Assembly (NCBI GenBank): GCA_037576215.1
Contig: JBANDB010000018.1
Coordinates: 124,001 to 188,000 of the forward strand
DNA length: 64,000 bases
Direction of reading: 5' to 3'
From: Armillaria gallica
Taxonomy: Eukaryota; Basidiomycota; Agaricomycetes; Agaricales; Physalacriaceae
The translations under genes were made by a program, and so were the position numbers. Each line of letters begins with the position of its first letter. Positions within the stretch are counted from its first letter, which is position 1. Below the pieces are notes generated by a model. The model had not been told where the DNA came from. It saw only the letters and a list, made by a program, of their open reading frames with translations, and did not search any database. Positions 46,051 through 58,123 of this stretch are shown piece by piece.

Positions 46051-47921
46051 TCACCTCCATCTAACGATATCACCCTCTAACTCGACCCTCCTCTCCCCCC
46101 TGCCTTCACGAGCCAGGACACCAACACCTCTCACAACCTCGCGCAAATCAAACTCCTCCCACCGATCCTCCGGCATACCTGCATTGAGAAACCCAACCAA
46201 AGCAGCCACGGTCAGGTCCGTATCAGGAACAGAGTATGTTGTCCGGAAGAGGTGTATCAAAGACGTATGGATATGAGATAACCTACATCACAATCGATAT
46301 TAATTACGGTAGCGTGAGTAACAATGGAATGATGCACTCACCTCCCATCGGGACTATCCAAGTCGACATAGGAAGAAGGCGATGACGTCGATGTTCTCGG
46401 TGGAGGTGGTTGGGCCGGTGTGAATGACACCGAACCACCGACACGAGGGCCAACGACGTCCTCGTCCCAGCTCCCCTCTGCATCTTCGTCTTCCTCTGAC
46501 TCCACCTCAGCCACTCGCGGCCGTGGTGGTTGCGCATGGACAGGGTACGGTGCCGAAGTCGAGTGACGCTGTTCGCGCTCCTTCTGCGCCCGTTTTTGAC
46601 TAGATCCAGGAACTCCGATTAATAAAGATCTGGAGGATTCGAACAACCGTACCTCCGCATTAAACACTTGCCGCGATGCTGTAGCCACGGATAGGCACAG
46701 AAGCTCGAGTCTTGTCGGAGTTGGACCCATTTCTGACATAGGCTGCAGAAGACCCGGTTTGGTTCGACGGAGAGAATGAGGGCGTCCGCGCGAAGAGTAG
46801 CTGCGCGTTGTTCGGCGTTGCGTCTCCTACTCTCGTGGGCAGGAGTGGACGAGGACGGTGGTTGCGATGAAGCCTGGACTGGCGGGGAATCCGTCGGTCG
46901 GCGAGGCGGCTGCGGCTGAGGCTGAGGCTGCGATGATGACGACGACGACGGTTGATTGCCACTCTGGTTGGACGAGGAATGGTGATGATGGCTGAGAGAG
47001 CGCGCCCGACATGCATTACGGTGCTGAGCCCAGAGCTCACGGTCGTCGGGAACGGGTACGGGCACCCAACAGTCGCATAGGGCGCACAGCACGCGCTCAG
47101 CGTCAAATTTGCGGACGTCTGGATCCTTTGAGAAGGCGGCGTTGCGCTGTTCGAGCGCATAGGTGTTTTTAGAGGTTCTAGAAATTTTATTAAAAAATTG
47201 TGGAAGTAGGCGCGATGGAATACATACATTTTCTTAGCGAGACAGCTCTTACGGTGGGCGTCCCAGGGTATGCTACAATAGGTCGAGTTCGGCCTGAGCC
47301 TAATCCACTTGTCGCACGAGGCACACAGCACTCTGTATGCCTCGAACTGGGCGACGTAGGGGTCATTCCGGAGATAGTCGATGCGTTCATCCTCAGTACG
47401 CTTAGCACGACGGCGCTTTGTTGGAGGCGGCGGTGTAGGATTTGGCTCGCTGCTGTACCACGTCCATAAGACATGAACGACAAGAATGAAAAATAGTCGG
47501 CAGAGTCGACTGACCAGGTAACCCTATGAGCATCCCAGTGCTTGAGGGTGAACTCGCCGCTATGCTCGTCACGGAAGGAGACACTGGTGCTGCAGGTCTC
47601 GCATATGACACGACCGCTCTCGTACTCTGAGGGCTGGAGGGGCCTGTCGCCGCGGTATTTCCTATCCTCGATGACGGGTGGTCCATTGTCAGGGCCGGAG
47701 ACGGAGGCCGCACGAGGCCGCTTTCCTAGCGTCGGGGGCGGGGAGTCAGAGCGCTTGATCGTCGGGGGTGATGTGGAGACGGGCGGGGTGTCCACGTCGA
47801 GTCGGGCCGGGGGAGAGTGTTCATGGGGAGTGTTGGCGCGCTCACCACCGTCGCTGTGAGTGACGACGTCGGCGGCGGAACGGGACGTCGAGCGCGAATG
47901 AACTGCAACAGGGGATGACAT
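46051..47921 (-). CDS. Protein with four CxxC-W-H-C zinc-knuckle-like repeats
   Basis: Five exons: 47921-47515, 47452-47228, 47177-46653, 46599-46342 and 46282-46051, totalling 1647 nt, 548 aa. The start is the ATG of MSSPVAV. After a disordered Ser/Pro-rich N-terminus come four spaced copies of one putative metal-binding unit: CETCSTSVSF...WDAHRVTC (split by intron 1), CASCDKWIRLR...WDAHRKSC, CALCDCWVPVP...WAQHRNAC and CSLCQKWVQLR...WLQHRGKC. Each ends with W-x2-H-x3-C, so the ligand set would be CCHC. A basic stretch (PPTKRRRAKR) between units 1 and 2 could be a nuclear localisation signal. Low-complexity Gln/Pro/Ser and acidic linkers follow, then a short C-terminal helical domain (EDRWEEFDLREVVRGVGVLA). 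A nucleic-acid or chromatin role is plausible but inferred. Confidence 0.85.
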
Positions 47922-50900
47922 GCAGAGAAACAAAGCTAGTGGTCATGGAGGATGGTAAGGATAACGATATTTAACATGAACGGATCGCTGCATATTCGGC
48001 TCGCCATTATGTTAACAGTTACGAGTTTGTCGCAGACGGAAACAAAAATGAAAAGGCCAAAATGAAAAATATTATCGGGATATGTATGTCACGCGCGTCA
48101 CATGGTTTATTTTTAGCATCTTCCTAGTTCGAAAGTTCAAAGAGAGCCATATACTGTATTTGAGGCTGTCAATCCCGCGGACAGCCCTCTTTTCGCCTCC
48201 TCGGATGGTCACAAAACAGGAAACGGATCAAATCGATAATTAATTATGATCCTAGATTTTACACAATCGTAGCAGATCCTCAGCTTCAAGTAGCTACCGG
48301 TGACTTGCACAGCGGAGAAGTGTCATCCGACAGCAGTCCAGGACCGATCTGCGAGTCGAACGTGCTTCGCGGGATGGTCTTCCATATGGCAGCCAGGCCC
48401 ATTTAGTCTCGTGTTTTCATTCAGTTCTTCTCCGAGAAAAAAGACTATCCCAAACTTACTCACGAATCGTCATTCGAATTGCACGTTTCACCATTATCGG
48501 GCCACTTGTCAGGTAATCTCCACTCCCATTCCATATGGCGATTGTTCTATTAAACGATCATCAGCCCAGGTGGGTCTCCAGAAAAGAAACAGGCTGGTAT
48601 CGAGCCTACGTCTCGCTGGATTACTGCCTCCGACGTACGTGTTCGGATGCTCCTATGTCTGACTGGACTCTCGGGAAAAGGGCAACCCAATGCAGTCACT
48701 TGCTGACTACATGATGGCCAGTCTTAGGCTCTCATCGCAGCATCCACCCATCCTAAATCTCCACCCATGTTCCGCCGCAGTACCATACTCATGTCTCTCC
48801 ATTCAATTAGGCTGCTAGCGACCTAAACTGGATTACATTGATTCCCCGATTTAACTACCAACGACTAGCCTTTGCCTTGCTTTATTCTGTTCTGTTCTTT
48901 CCTTCTATTTCATCCAACCGAACTCTGTCTATTGAGCTGCCAGTGACAGGCCCTTAATATCCACCGATGACTATCTCCACCGTTAATTACTCACCACCGT
49001 CATTCGGAATGTAGTGTCCCGATATCCTGTCTATCCATCGTTGTCTCAGCTGAAGTTGAGTCCGTGTTAAGCCCATGCATATGCTCCACCTCATACCCAA
49101 TTTTCGGGTTCCCGTCCATCGGACTTTCTGTCTATTTTTCCCTAGCCCCTCTCCCTACTGACCCGCCGCCCATGCCATTTTGAAGATATCGACTCTGATG
49201 ATCTTCGTACCTCAGTCTATCCCCATACGGCTGTTCCTCCGTCACCGTCACGCCGGCGCCGAAATAGACTCTTTCCATCCTCGTTCCCAGGAACCGACAT
49301 CAAATGATCCTGCCATTTCCCTACACGTCGCTCCATCTGCTCACGCTCATTTCCCAAGTTTCATAGCGTCGATAAGTTCCCTCCTGTCGATTCTTCATCG
49401 CTCCTTTCTTCGCGGTTTCATCTTCTGATATTGATCAATCCAAAACACAACGCACGACGAGAAGCATCCACATAATAGGAAATTTCCCGATCGAGGCTCG
49501 AAGAACTTTAGACGCGCGCGTGTTGCCAATTTTATCAAGTCATACCCTGCATTACGTGATGATTATATTGGACCAGCCAACAATTGTCGTCGAGGTCTCC
49601 ATAGGTCCTTACCATTACCGTCGGGATTAACTCAATTGAATGTTCGAATTACCTCATTAGCCTAAGGCAGCGGCCAGTCCACACATGTTTAGACTCTGTT
49701 GTCATGTTAGCAGTACATGACATTCTAGTAGACTAACTGACATCCATCGGGTATGAATAATGGAAACGACATATACGGGGGGGAGGATCGAGGCTTATAA
49801 TAGTTTGATAAAAAGCATCCGTCAACACCATGGTTGGCAACAGTAACATACCCGGAAACGTGTATAGAGACGATGCGGGAGAAGACCATCATGGAGGAAA
49901 CTTGACAGCTCAAATCGCCGAAGACATGATAACCTTTCATGTTGAAAACCGGCGCCACCTCGACGAAAATAAACGGGAGGACCTAGACTGGATAAAATAG
50001 AGAAGCAAAACATGATGACAACCTAGGTTGGTTAAAATGATTGGGGCGTAACATATGTACATCTGCGTTGGTGTCGGTGATCGGTGATATATGAGAGTCG
50101 TAAGTTCCAGAAAAATCAAGCGGTCCGCGTGTACATGAGAGAATAGACATTCGTGATATGTTAGCTTCTGTCCACTTATTATCAGCCCCAACGGGGGCCG
50201 CCTGAGCACTGGCATGACCAGTACTTGGATAAACGCTGATAAATGGTTCCTTCGTAAGCGGATGGCAAGACACCGTCAGAAGACAAAGGTCGAAACCTCC
50301 ACGGAACGGCATATGGATGTCATCATCCCTGCAAATGAAAAGAAACCCATTACAACGCAAAACATCAGATTTGGGTCGCCCGTGACTGCGGCTTCCAAGT
50401 TAAAAACATAAGTGAAACTTACGGAATTTCTGCGCCTTGTGTACATACGCGGAGGAGGGGTGGGTCAAATATAAAAATCTTTGCGAGACAAGAAAGGTTT
50501 GGCGCGAGACATATACCTGGGGTTCGAGCTTGTGACAAGGAGCGGGAAAGAGCTCCACACGACGGAAAGGACAATAAGCGGGAAGCTTACCGGGGAGAGA
50601 TATGTTAAGCTCGAAGAAATGGAACGGCAAAGCGCCAAGCCAAGACTCGGAGTGAACGAGGCAAGGAGAAGTCACTGGTAAACACGGCGCCACAGGGTCA
50701 CGTTCCTAGCCCGACATCACCGAGGGGGCGGGATCCTGAGAGAAGTCGCTTTTCTAAACATACACCAGCAAGTCAAGCAAACTCTTTCGGCCGTTTATTT
50801 CACGGCATATTTTCGTGTTCATTTCCATGGACGATCAGTCAAGAAAGCTTGGATTCGGTGTCGCGGTTCTTACCATTTATTTTTTCGCTATTTTCGCAGA

Positions 50901-51790
50901 CGATTATTGGGGTAAGCTATTAACATTCTCCATGGACAATCAGTCTCTGGTCAGGCAAGCTCAAGAATACCGCCCTACGTCCACCCTTCGGTCTCTTCTT
51001 TACAGTGTAAAGCCTGACCGGCGTCTTAAAAATTGGCATGTCGCCTCGGACCCGCCATCGTCATGCGAGGCCCGCTGATCATTATCTTGTCCCCCAGTTA
51101 CAGTATGTACGTTGAAAATTCTCTTAATTCGCCCCGTTGTCAACTTTCTGCCCCACAGCTCGGCCTTTATCGAGTCTCTTCCAGTCTTGGTTACCGACAT
51201 CAAATGATCCTGTCGACGCCACCTCCTTCACTCCTACCCCCCGGATGCTGATCGACAGACAACGTTAATCCCGGTAACATATACGGACGAAATTTTCAGA
51301 TCCGCGGCGCAGGAATTTGTCTTCATTACCTCATGGGTGGAAGGGCGATATCTCTGTCTGTTGCACAGGGCACGTCGCGGCGCTTTACATACCCACGTAA
51401 CGACTTGTGTTATTTCGACTTATGTTTGACAATCCGAAGCGCTTCAGCTCCCATGTCTTATTGCCGAAACTCTGGATGCCTTCGAGGTCTTCCTTCATTA
51501 TTTACACGTGGTCTAACAAGTGTACAGAACTGGCAGTGTGTGTGAAATTTGGGGGAAGTTAAGCAGTGTAGATGAGGGACTAATGAGAGCTAACGTTACC
51601 AGTCTGACAAGGTCGTGCTACAAAGTTGCTTGTTACTTCCAACAACCAAGCTCCTGATTCACCAGGCTATTCTCGAGGACCGTCGAGGCTATACAGTTCT
51701 CTCCGGCAGGAAGAGAAATTTCGATATTGGTAGAATATGCGCCCGTAGGAAATTGACATTTTCCACAGAATGCAGATACGACATATGCTA
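47922..51790. other. Long gene-poor region
   Basis: Short frames only (for example 49180, 50214 and 50481 on plus, and 49983-50360 on minus, mutually overlapping), none with a family motif. Near 50815-50960 two similar short stretches (CCATGGACGATCAGTC and CCATGGACAATCAGTC, about 100 bp apart) suggest a small local duplication. Confidence 0.4.
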
Positions 51791-51895
51791 TTACTATCAG
51801 TTAGTAACTTACCGTATTAAAACACCACCCTTGGGAAGAGGTGCCAGGTAAGAAATTGTAAGTTCCGCCCCCTGGAGCTTTCGTGCGCAGCCCTA
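51790..51895 (-). mobile_element. Truncated copy of the 22-kb hAT-like element
   Basis: Reading the minus strand from 51895, TAGGGCTGCGCACGAAA and then TCCAGGGGG match the left end of the element at 21964, followed by similar TTTCTTACC and GTAAGTTAC blocks. I found no second terminal repeat about 400 bp away, so the copy is truncated or diverged. Its TIR lies about 110 bp downstream of tRNA-Glu, in the same relative orientation as in the first copy. Confidence 0.65.
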
Positions 51896-52005
51896 CCAAG
51901 TTGTAGGTCTGTCCTGACACCTGGGAGTCGCAGTCACGACACAGTGAGCACCAGTGACGACAATTTAAGAGTTAAAAAAATACTAGACGACCCACCAAAC
52001 ACAAT

Positions 52006-52101
52006 TCGGATACGGGGAATCGAACCCCGAGCTGCCGCGTATCAAGAAGATAAAAGCATTGGACTTGAGAGGCGGCAATGTTAGCCGTTACACCATATCC
52101 G
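52006..52101 (-). tRNA. tRNA-Glu(CTC) with a 26-nt intron
   Basis: The mature sequence is the same as the gene at 21797 except the first base pair of the acceptor (C-G here). The anticodon loop CTCTCA...C is interrupted after position 37 by a 26-nt intron (52040-52065). The anticodon is CTC. Confidence 0.93.
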
Positions 52102-52286
52102 ATCTTAATGTCTATGAGGCATATGTATTGTATTCTTTAGTTTGTGAGGCTGACCGGGCCGATACCACGTGTTGACCAGTTCCTTCATTTTCATCTTCAC
52201 GTCGACGCTGATCCTCTTGCCTGCCGACCGTCACTAACAACTCACAGTGTGTTGCTGCTTACAGTCCAAACTGCCTCCTCATCAAA

Positions 52287-55151
52287 ATGAATGTAGCCGC
52301 GCTACTACAAGATTCCCCTTCTGACGATCGACGGCCTGGAACTGCTAGCGGGAGCAGCACAAGGTTGGTTGGTCCCGGGGTTGCTGTCGATGGTAGTGGT
52401 AGTAGCGGTGGCGGTGTAGGTGGCGGAGGGAGACTGTCTGACTCAGGGCGGATACCTGACGCTGCTGTTAATGGTGCTGCTCGTCTTCCTGATGTAGGTG
52501 TTGGCATCGGGGGCAGAGTCGTGGAGACCAGGTTACCACCAACTGGACCAAGGGAGATGGTTCGCGAGCCGCCAAGGGAACCAAGGGAGGACAGAGAACG
52601 GAGGTTGTCGAGGGAGGCTGGTGACCGTGCACCACCAAGGGAAATAACAGCTATGGATTCCCGATTACCTCCGCGGGAGCCAAGAGACGAGAGGCGAGGC
52701 CTCCATTTTCAAAGATTGTGCGGTCATTAAAGCCATTCTTTTAGGTTGGTTCCTCGAGAAATTGAAAGGCTTCCACCTCGTGAGCTCAGGGATGACAGGT
52801 GTGTTCGACTCTAATCCGTCCTATTCCTACACTAATGTAGAGCAAGGCTCGTACCACGAGATATACAGGCTGAGAGACAAAATGAACGGTAAGACCTTTC
52901 GCTGATTATTCGGTATTATAATAGTTTTTGTGGATAGACCAATCGAACGACCTCCGCCTCGCGAACCTAGGGATGATAGGTAATCATCTCCTCATTGTCC
53001 TTGTGCCATCTGCCTGACGTTAACAAGACTGGTACCACGGGAAATAGAGCGACGAGATGACAGGCAAGCTCTATGTCTTTAATTTCCATGCCGGATATTC
53101 ACCCTTCTGTTGTTCAGACCATTGGAGCGACTCCCTCCTCCACGCGAGCCTAGAGATGATACTAGGTACGTCGTACAGTGCCGTTCGTCTACAGTATCCA
53201 TTCATGGCTGACAGGTTGGTTCCACGGGAGATTGAGCGAATGCCACCACGCGAACCGAGAGACGATAGAAACTCAAGAGAGATTTTACCACCCCGGGACA
53301 TGGAACGCAGGGATGAGAGGCTTCCGCCACGCGAAATACCACCCCGCGAAATTGACAGACTCAATCCTCGCGAAATCGAGCGCATACCCCCGCGGGAGCC
53401 TCGTATACCTACACGAGAAAGAAGCTTGATCCGAGAAGAAATATTACCACCCAGGGAGCCTCGAGATCTGCGAGATATACCAAGGGAGGCCAGAGATATA
53501 CGTGACCTCCCGCGGGAGCCCCGGGAGATACGCGATCTACCTCGAGAACCACGAGAAATACGCGATTTACAGCGGGACCCTCGCGATATACGTGATTTGC
53601 CACGGGAGCCCCGGGACGTACGTGATATGCCACGAGAACCGCGCGATATACGCGAGTTGCCTAGGGATCCCCGAGAAATACGTGACGTCCCTAGGGAACC
53701 AAGAGAAGTGCCTCGAGAGCCCCGAAGTGAGCGTGAACGAGGGCCAGGACCGGGAGGCTGGGCGCCGTGGCCTAGGGAGGAGGGCTGGTGGGGTTTTGGT
53801 GGAAGAGAGCGAGAGAGGAGGGAAAGGGAGAGAATGGATGTTCGAACAATTGATAGGGAACGACTAGAGGCAAGGGAGCGGGAAAGAGAAAGGGAGCGAG
53901 AAAGAGAAAGGGAGAGGGAGAGAGTTTCCCCTCAAGGGCGCACGATACACGACGTGAACCGGGAGAGAGAGCGGGAAAGAGAGAGAGAAGTGTTTCGCTC
54001 TCCAGCAATGGCGAGCCTTGGCATGGATGGGCCATACGGGCCAGGTTCAAGAAGAGGTCAGTGTTCTTAATGTATCTTCTTAACTTTACGACTCACATTA
54101 TCCTCCAGATGACAAAACAGCATCAAGACCGATTAATCCTACCCCCATTAACTCTACGCGGTCAATCGTTGACGAAAGGGAGCGCGCTGAGCGATTAGGC
54201 GAACGAATGGAGAGGGATCGCATGGAGCGGGAACGTATGGACCGAGAACGTATGGACCGCCATACACCTAAGCCTTTCGCACCAGGCTCGCTTCCTCAGC
54301 GACAATTCCAGAATCAGTTCCACACGCAGTTCGTTCCGGCCGCATCTGGTCCAGCCGGTATTCCGGTGGGAGGACCTCAAGGGATCGTCTTCGACAATTC
54401 CAACAAGAAACGGGAGCGAGAGATGGTACGAGATTCTCGGGGAGGAAAGAGACCGAGGCTATCTCGCCCAGTTCGAAGTAAGGTGAAACTACACCTGGGA
54501 ACATATATTTGGCCCAAGGTGCCATTCCCCTTTCATTTCCCTCCGCCGACACCCAAAGAGGAATTCCCGCCCTTACCGAATCCAGTGAAGGAAGGCGAAG
54601 AGGATGCAATCATCGTGGACTGTGAGCGGATTGCTGAAGTCCTCGTACCGAGTGGATTCTTTCCCGATTCACGGCCACCACCGGGGAAAACCAAAATATG
54701 GGGTGGGGGTGACTCGGAAAGGAGAGTTTACACGGACGATTCAGATCTCTTTTCTTGCGCTGTGCACGCAGGTTGGGTCACGTATAGCGGTGCAAGAAAG
54801 GCAAAGAAGGAAGGGAATGATTTGAGGGTACGTATAAGGATCATCCGGGTTTCAGGAAGAGGTCCGGAGATCGGTCATTCCAAAGAGGAGGTCATCGGCA
54901 GATTTTTGGGTGGATGGGGCGAAGGTGAGGGCGAGGGCGAGGAGGATGACGGACGGGGATTGATGAGCTGCGGATGGGGAACAGGCCACGACGGGAGTGC
55001 TATCGAGGTACTCGGGGTGGAGTGGATCAGCAAACAAGGTGGTCGGGGCAAAGCAGGGCGAAAGCAGAGATTGGACGAGTATGGGCGCCGAAGGCAGGAA
55101 GTTATGTCTAGTCCTGAGGAATCAGAAATGATCATGATGAGGTTTGGATAG
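52287..55151 (+). CDS. RXT3: Rxt3-domain protein (histone deacetylase complex subunit), with mini-exon repeat N-terminus
   Basis: Likely nuclear subunit of an Rpd3L-type histone deacetylase complex. Eight exons: 52287-52693, 52745-52798, 52841-52888, 52938-52979, 53028-53063, 53118-53165, 53215-54056 and 54109-55151, totalling 2520 nt, 839 aa. The C-terminal part holds the Rxt3 domain: KLHLGTYIWPKVPFPFHFP, VYTDDSDLFSCAVHAGWVTY, DLRVRIRIIRVSG, and SCGWGTGHDGSAIEVLGVEW. The N-terminus is rich in Arg-Glu-Pro-Asp: exons 2-6 each encode one version of R-L-V-P-R-E-I-E-R-x-P-P-R-E-P-R-D-D-R. Exon 7 adds about eight IRDLPREPRE-type decapeptides and RE/RER runs. All junctions from exon 1 to exon 7 are phase 2, and two introns start with GC (52694 and 53064). 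Exon 3 has an alternative in-frame acceptor at 52847. The domain call is confident; the repeat region is species-variable in nature. Confidence 0.9.
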
Positions 55152-55687
55152 TCGTACTTTGTTTTATTTAAATAATTTATTTTTTCGTATTTCCTTTATC
55201 TGGTTCGTGATGGAAACTGACACCCATAACAATACACAAGTACGTAATAATGGTTGAAGCAAGACAAAAACTAAGTAAACGACCTTTCGATATCCTCCCA
55301 TTTTTCATTGGCTTTTTTTATTGATATGGGTTTATCCCTTATGCAATGCGTCGATACAATCTGTTAATGTAGCTATAAGAAGAGAAAGGTTCTTTCTATA
55401 ACCGGATTCAAGTTGTTACGCTAGGTCGCACAGTACTTCTAAATTTTTTGGTATTGCTCACAAACTAACAGGTTGACAGATTTTGTCCCATGATCAACCG
55501 TTCCATTTGAATTTTTCGGCCCATTCGGACTTCGGATACTTGTTCTTCAGTATTGTAACGGTCTTTATTAAAACCAGTTGTCCTTTCACCGCATGGCAAC
55601 AGAAGAAGTCAGAAAAGGCATAGATATTTTGAACCATCGCGTTACGTCATTAAGATATACAAAAATAAAAAGGGTATCAAAGTTAGA
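55152..55687. other. Intergenic region between convergent genes
   Basis: 3' flanks of the Rxt3 gene (plus) and GH16 gene (minus). AT-rich; no exon seen. Confidence 0.45.
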
Positions 55688-57216
55688 TCAGCTGTATACC
55701 TTCACCCAAGCAAAATCGAAGTAAGCATCGGCGAAGGCACCAGGGTTCTTGTTGACGAAGTCTTATTAATGTGAGATTAGTTTCATCGCTGCTTTCGTTT
55801 AGGCGGTTCACTCACCAACACAGGAGGAGGGGCAACCAGAGCTTGCATAGACGTTTCCGGCCCAATCGCCGCCTAGGAACGTTGTGAGACAAAGAGGGAG
55901 AGAAATAAAGAAAGCGTTATTCACAGAAAGTCACTGAAATAATTTGCCTAGGTTAGCTCGCGAAAAAGGTGTTATAAGACGACACTTACAATTGATAATA
56001 ATGTTCTGGGGGCTGAAATGGCTCGTCAATGAGCAAGAGGTGTTCGGGAAATATGCAGCAGGGGTTCCCTATGGCGCTTTGAGACAATAGAATTTCCAAA
56101 TAAGAAAAATACTAACCCAGTTGTCGGTAATGACAGCATTGCCACCAGTACGGACTCCAGTGGGAACGTTGGGGTCATTTCTGGCCCAGAACCATATCTT
56201 GATGAAAGAGTCAGTCCTCTCCAAGGCATACCTAAGAATCTGAAATTAATCGTAGTATCCGAGAAGTCAGTCGGGGACGAACCAGCCTCCGCCGTTGTTA
56301 TTGAAACCCGCTCCGTAGCTGACCGAGTTCTGTAGCTGGACGCCACAGCCCGCGTTACTATTAGTGTTTACATTGCAGTCGTTTTGCAGAGAAACTCTAA
56401 AGAGGTTTTCAATGAGAATTGGGGCTGATCGAGAAGAAAGCGCCAATACCCAGACTGAGTGCGTGACCCGCTAGGCATTGTGCATCCTTGAAAATTCATA
56501 TAAGAAACCGGTCCGGGCATAGAAACGGAATGAATATACCAGATGAGGTATGCAAAGTTGCTTGATTGCTTGCTTGGTTGTTGACACCCTCAATAATGTC
56601 TATTTCTCCCTAAAATTGTTTTAGTTAGCACGTGATTTTTATAGGGCCTCAACAAGATCTCACCCCGTTGGGCCAGTTAGGACCCACAGTCCATACCGCA
56701 GGCCAAGTGCTGAAAGAAACGTTGAATCAGCGTGAAAACTCTCATGTTGCAAACTACGAACCCGCATCCTTGTGGCATATGCCGGATGTTGAATCTGGAA
56801 CGGACAAATCAGCATCGAGCTCTTCAATGTCATCACATTACTTACACCATAGCGGTGTTGCTACCGTACTGCTTGTTTGACTGCAGACGAACAGAGTTAC
56901 GACCGGGTCCGTTCGCGTTTAAGACGGAAGTAGCATCAGCGCGCAGGATGAAGGTGCTATCAGACGCGTAGGTTAGGTTTTGAGCTTTAGATGTTGCAAC
57001 GTCGACGTAGTTTCTGCAACAATTAGTCCATTAGAATGAGCAGAAACCTAACGACGAAGTCACATACACACGCCCATTGGTGGGGTCAGAAATTGCTTGA
57101 TTCTGAAACCCAGAGTAAAACTGGGAGCCAACAAAGCTATCGCTCTGCTGGTACGATGCACCGAAGACTGGGGAAGCGAGAGTAGAGACGAGAGCGGCCG
57201 CAGTAAGAAAGAACAT
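55688..57216 (-). CDS. Secreted glycoside hydrolase family 16 (beta-glucanase-like)
   Basis: Extracellular endo-beta-glucanase or cell-wall transglycosylase of family GH16. Eleven exons: 57216-57068, 57013-56846, 56794-56762, 56709-56664, 56609-56540, 56486-56450, 56396-56283, 56231-56117, 56068-55990, 55872-55816 and 55761-55688, totalling 942 nt, 313 aa. It has a signal peptide (MFFLTAAALVSTLASPVFG), then YVDVATSKAQNLTYASDSTF, RHMPQGCGTWPAVWTVGPNW, and the catalytic motif GEIDIIEG with nucleophile and acid/base Glu. Next come GFNNNGGGWYALERTD, KIWFWARNDPNVP and the C-terminal NPGAFADAYFDFAWVKVY. An intron falls exactly before GEIDIIEG. Numerous Cys suggest disulfides. A TATA box lies about 85 bp upstream of the ATG. 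Confidence 0.95.
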
Positions 57217-57297
57217 GATAAGAGTGGTTAAGAGAGGTTTAGAGTGAAGAAAAGCCCCCAGTTGGTTTTTATGCAGTCGATCAGTGCTCCATCGTCT

Positions 57298-57307
57298 CCT
57301 TTATATA
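57298..57307 (-). promoter_or_regulatory. TATA-like box of the GH16 gene
   Basis: TATATAAAGG on the minus strand, about 85 bp upstream of the GH16 ATG at 57216. Confidence 0.5.
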
Positions 57308-58123
57308 TCAGATGCTCCGTATAGCGGGCAATGCTACAACACCAGAAACCATGAACAGCATGTCCAGTCCCAGAGACAGACCACAAGGGTGTTTCTACTG
57401 AAATGGCAAAGTGACTTCTTGGTGAGAAACTGCAGCGACAACGCACCACTCAAAACTAGACACGAACACATGATGGTAGACAGCGCCAGAAAGAAAAATC
57501 CATTCGTCAACGAATGTCCGAAGGATAGATACGTGTCAGACAGTTTGAGGGTGAGCTTCCTGCCTTTTGGAAACAGAAATATCGCGACGTGACAAGTGCC
57601 GCAATGGAGGTGGACTTTGCGGACTAGAAATTTGGACGCCAAGAGTTCCCAACTTGGGTAGTTTGCTTGAGAACGGCGCACATGCACAATGTCAGTGATT
57701 TAGAATTCGATATAGTTTCGCGTTAAATGAATCGCACTCGGCTGAGTACCGCTGATCTCTGTACAGATGGCAACGGATAAGCTACGAGGGGTCGGATATT
57801 CATCAAGCAGCTGGATACTGGACCATGCGGTGCAGAAACATGTCCCGAGCAGGCCTGAAAGGGGAAGACGGATCCACAGAGTAAAGGAATATACTTCTTC
57901 CCGAATAAAACACGTATGTCGAAGCATCGTGGGAAAGGTCAACACTTATTGGCGGTAATTTGGCTCCGGTAGGAAGACGCAATGACGTCACGCGTCAGAG
58001 ACATTTTGGACTTTTCCGGACCCGCCTCCTCACATATGTTGTCCAGTCCCACGCTTGAGGAAGAAAGCAGATTATACATCCATATAAACAAGTCATTGTG
58101 AGAACATGGTTTCACCTGACCAT
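57308..58123. other. Intergenic region, nothing recognised
   Basis: Upstream of the GH16 gene and 3' of the permease gene. Frames here lack coding signatures. Confidence 0.4.

Noticed and set aside
53071..53385. Minus-strand frame rich in Arg/Gly/Ser
   Set aside because: It is the complement of the Arg-Glu-Pro repeats of the Rxt3 gene.
54852..55135. Minus-strand frames with Ser/Pro runs
   Set aside because: They are shadows of the Gly/Glu-rich 3' exon of the Rxt3 gene.
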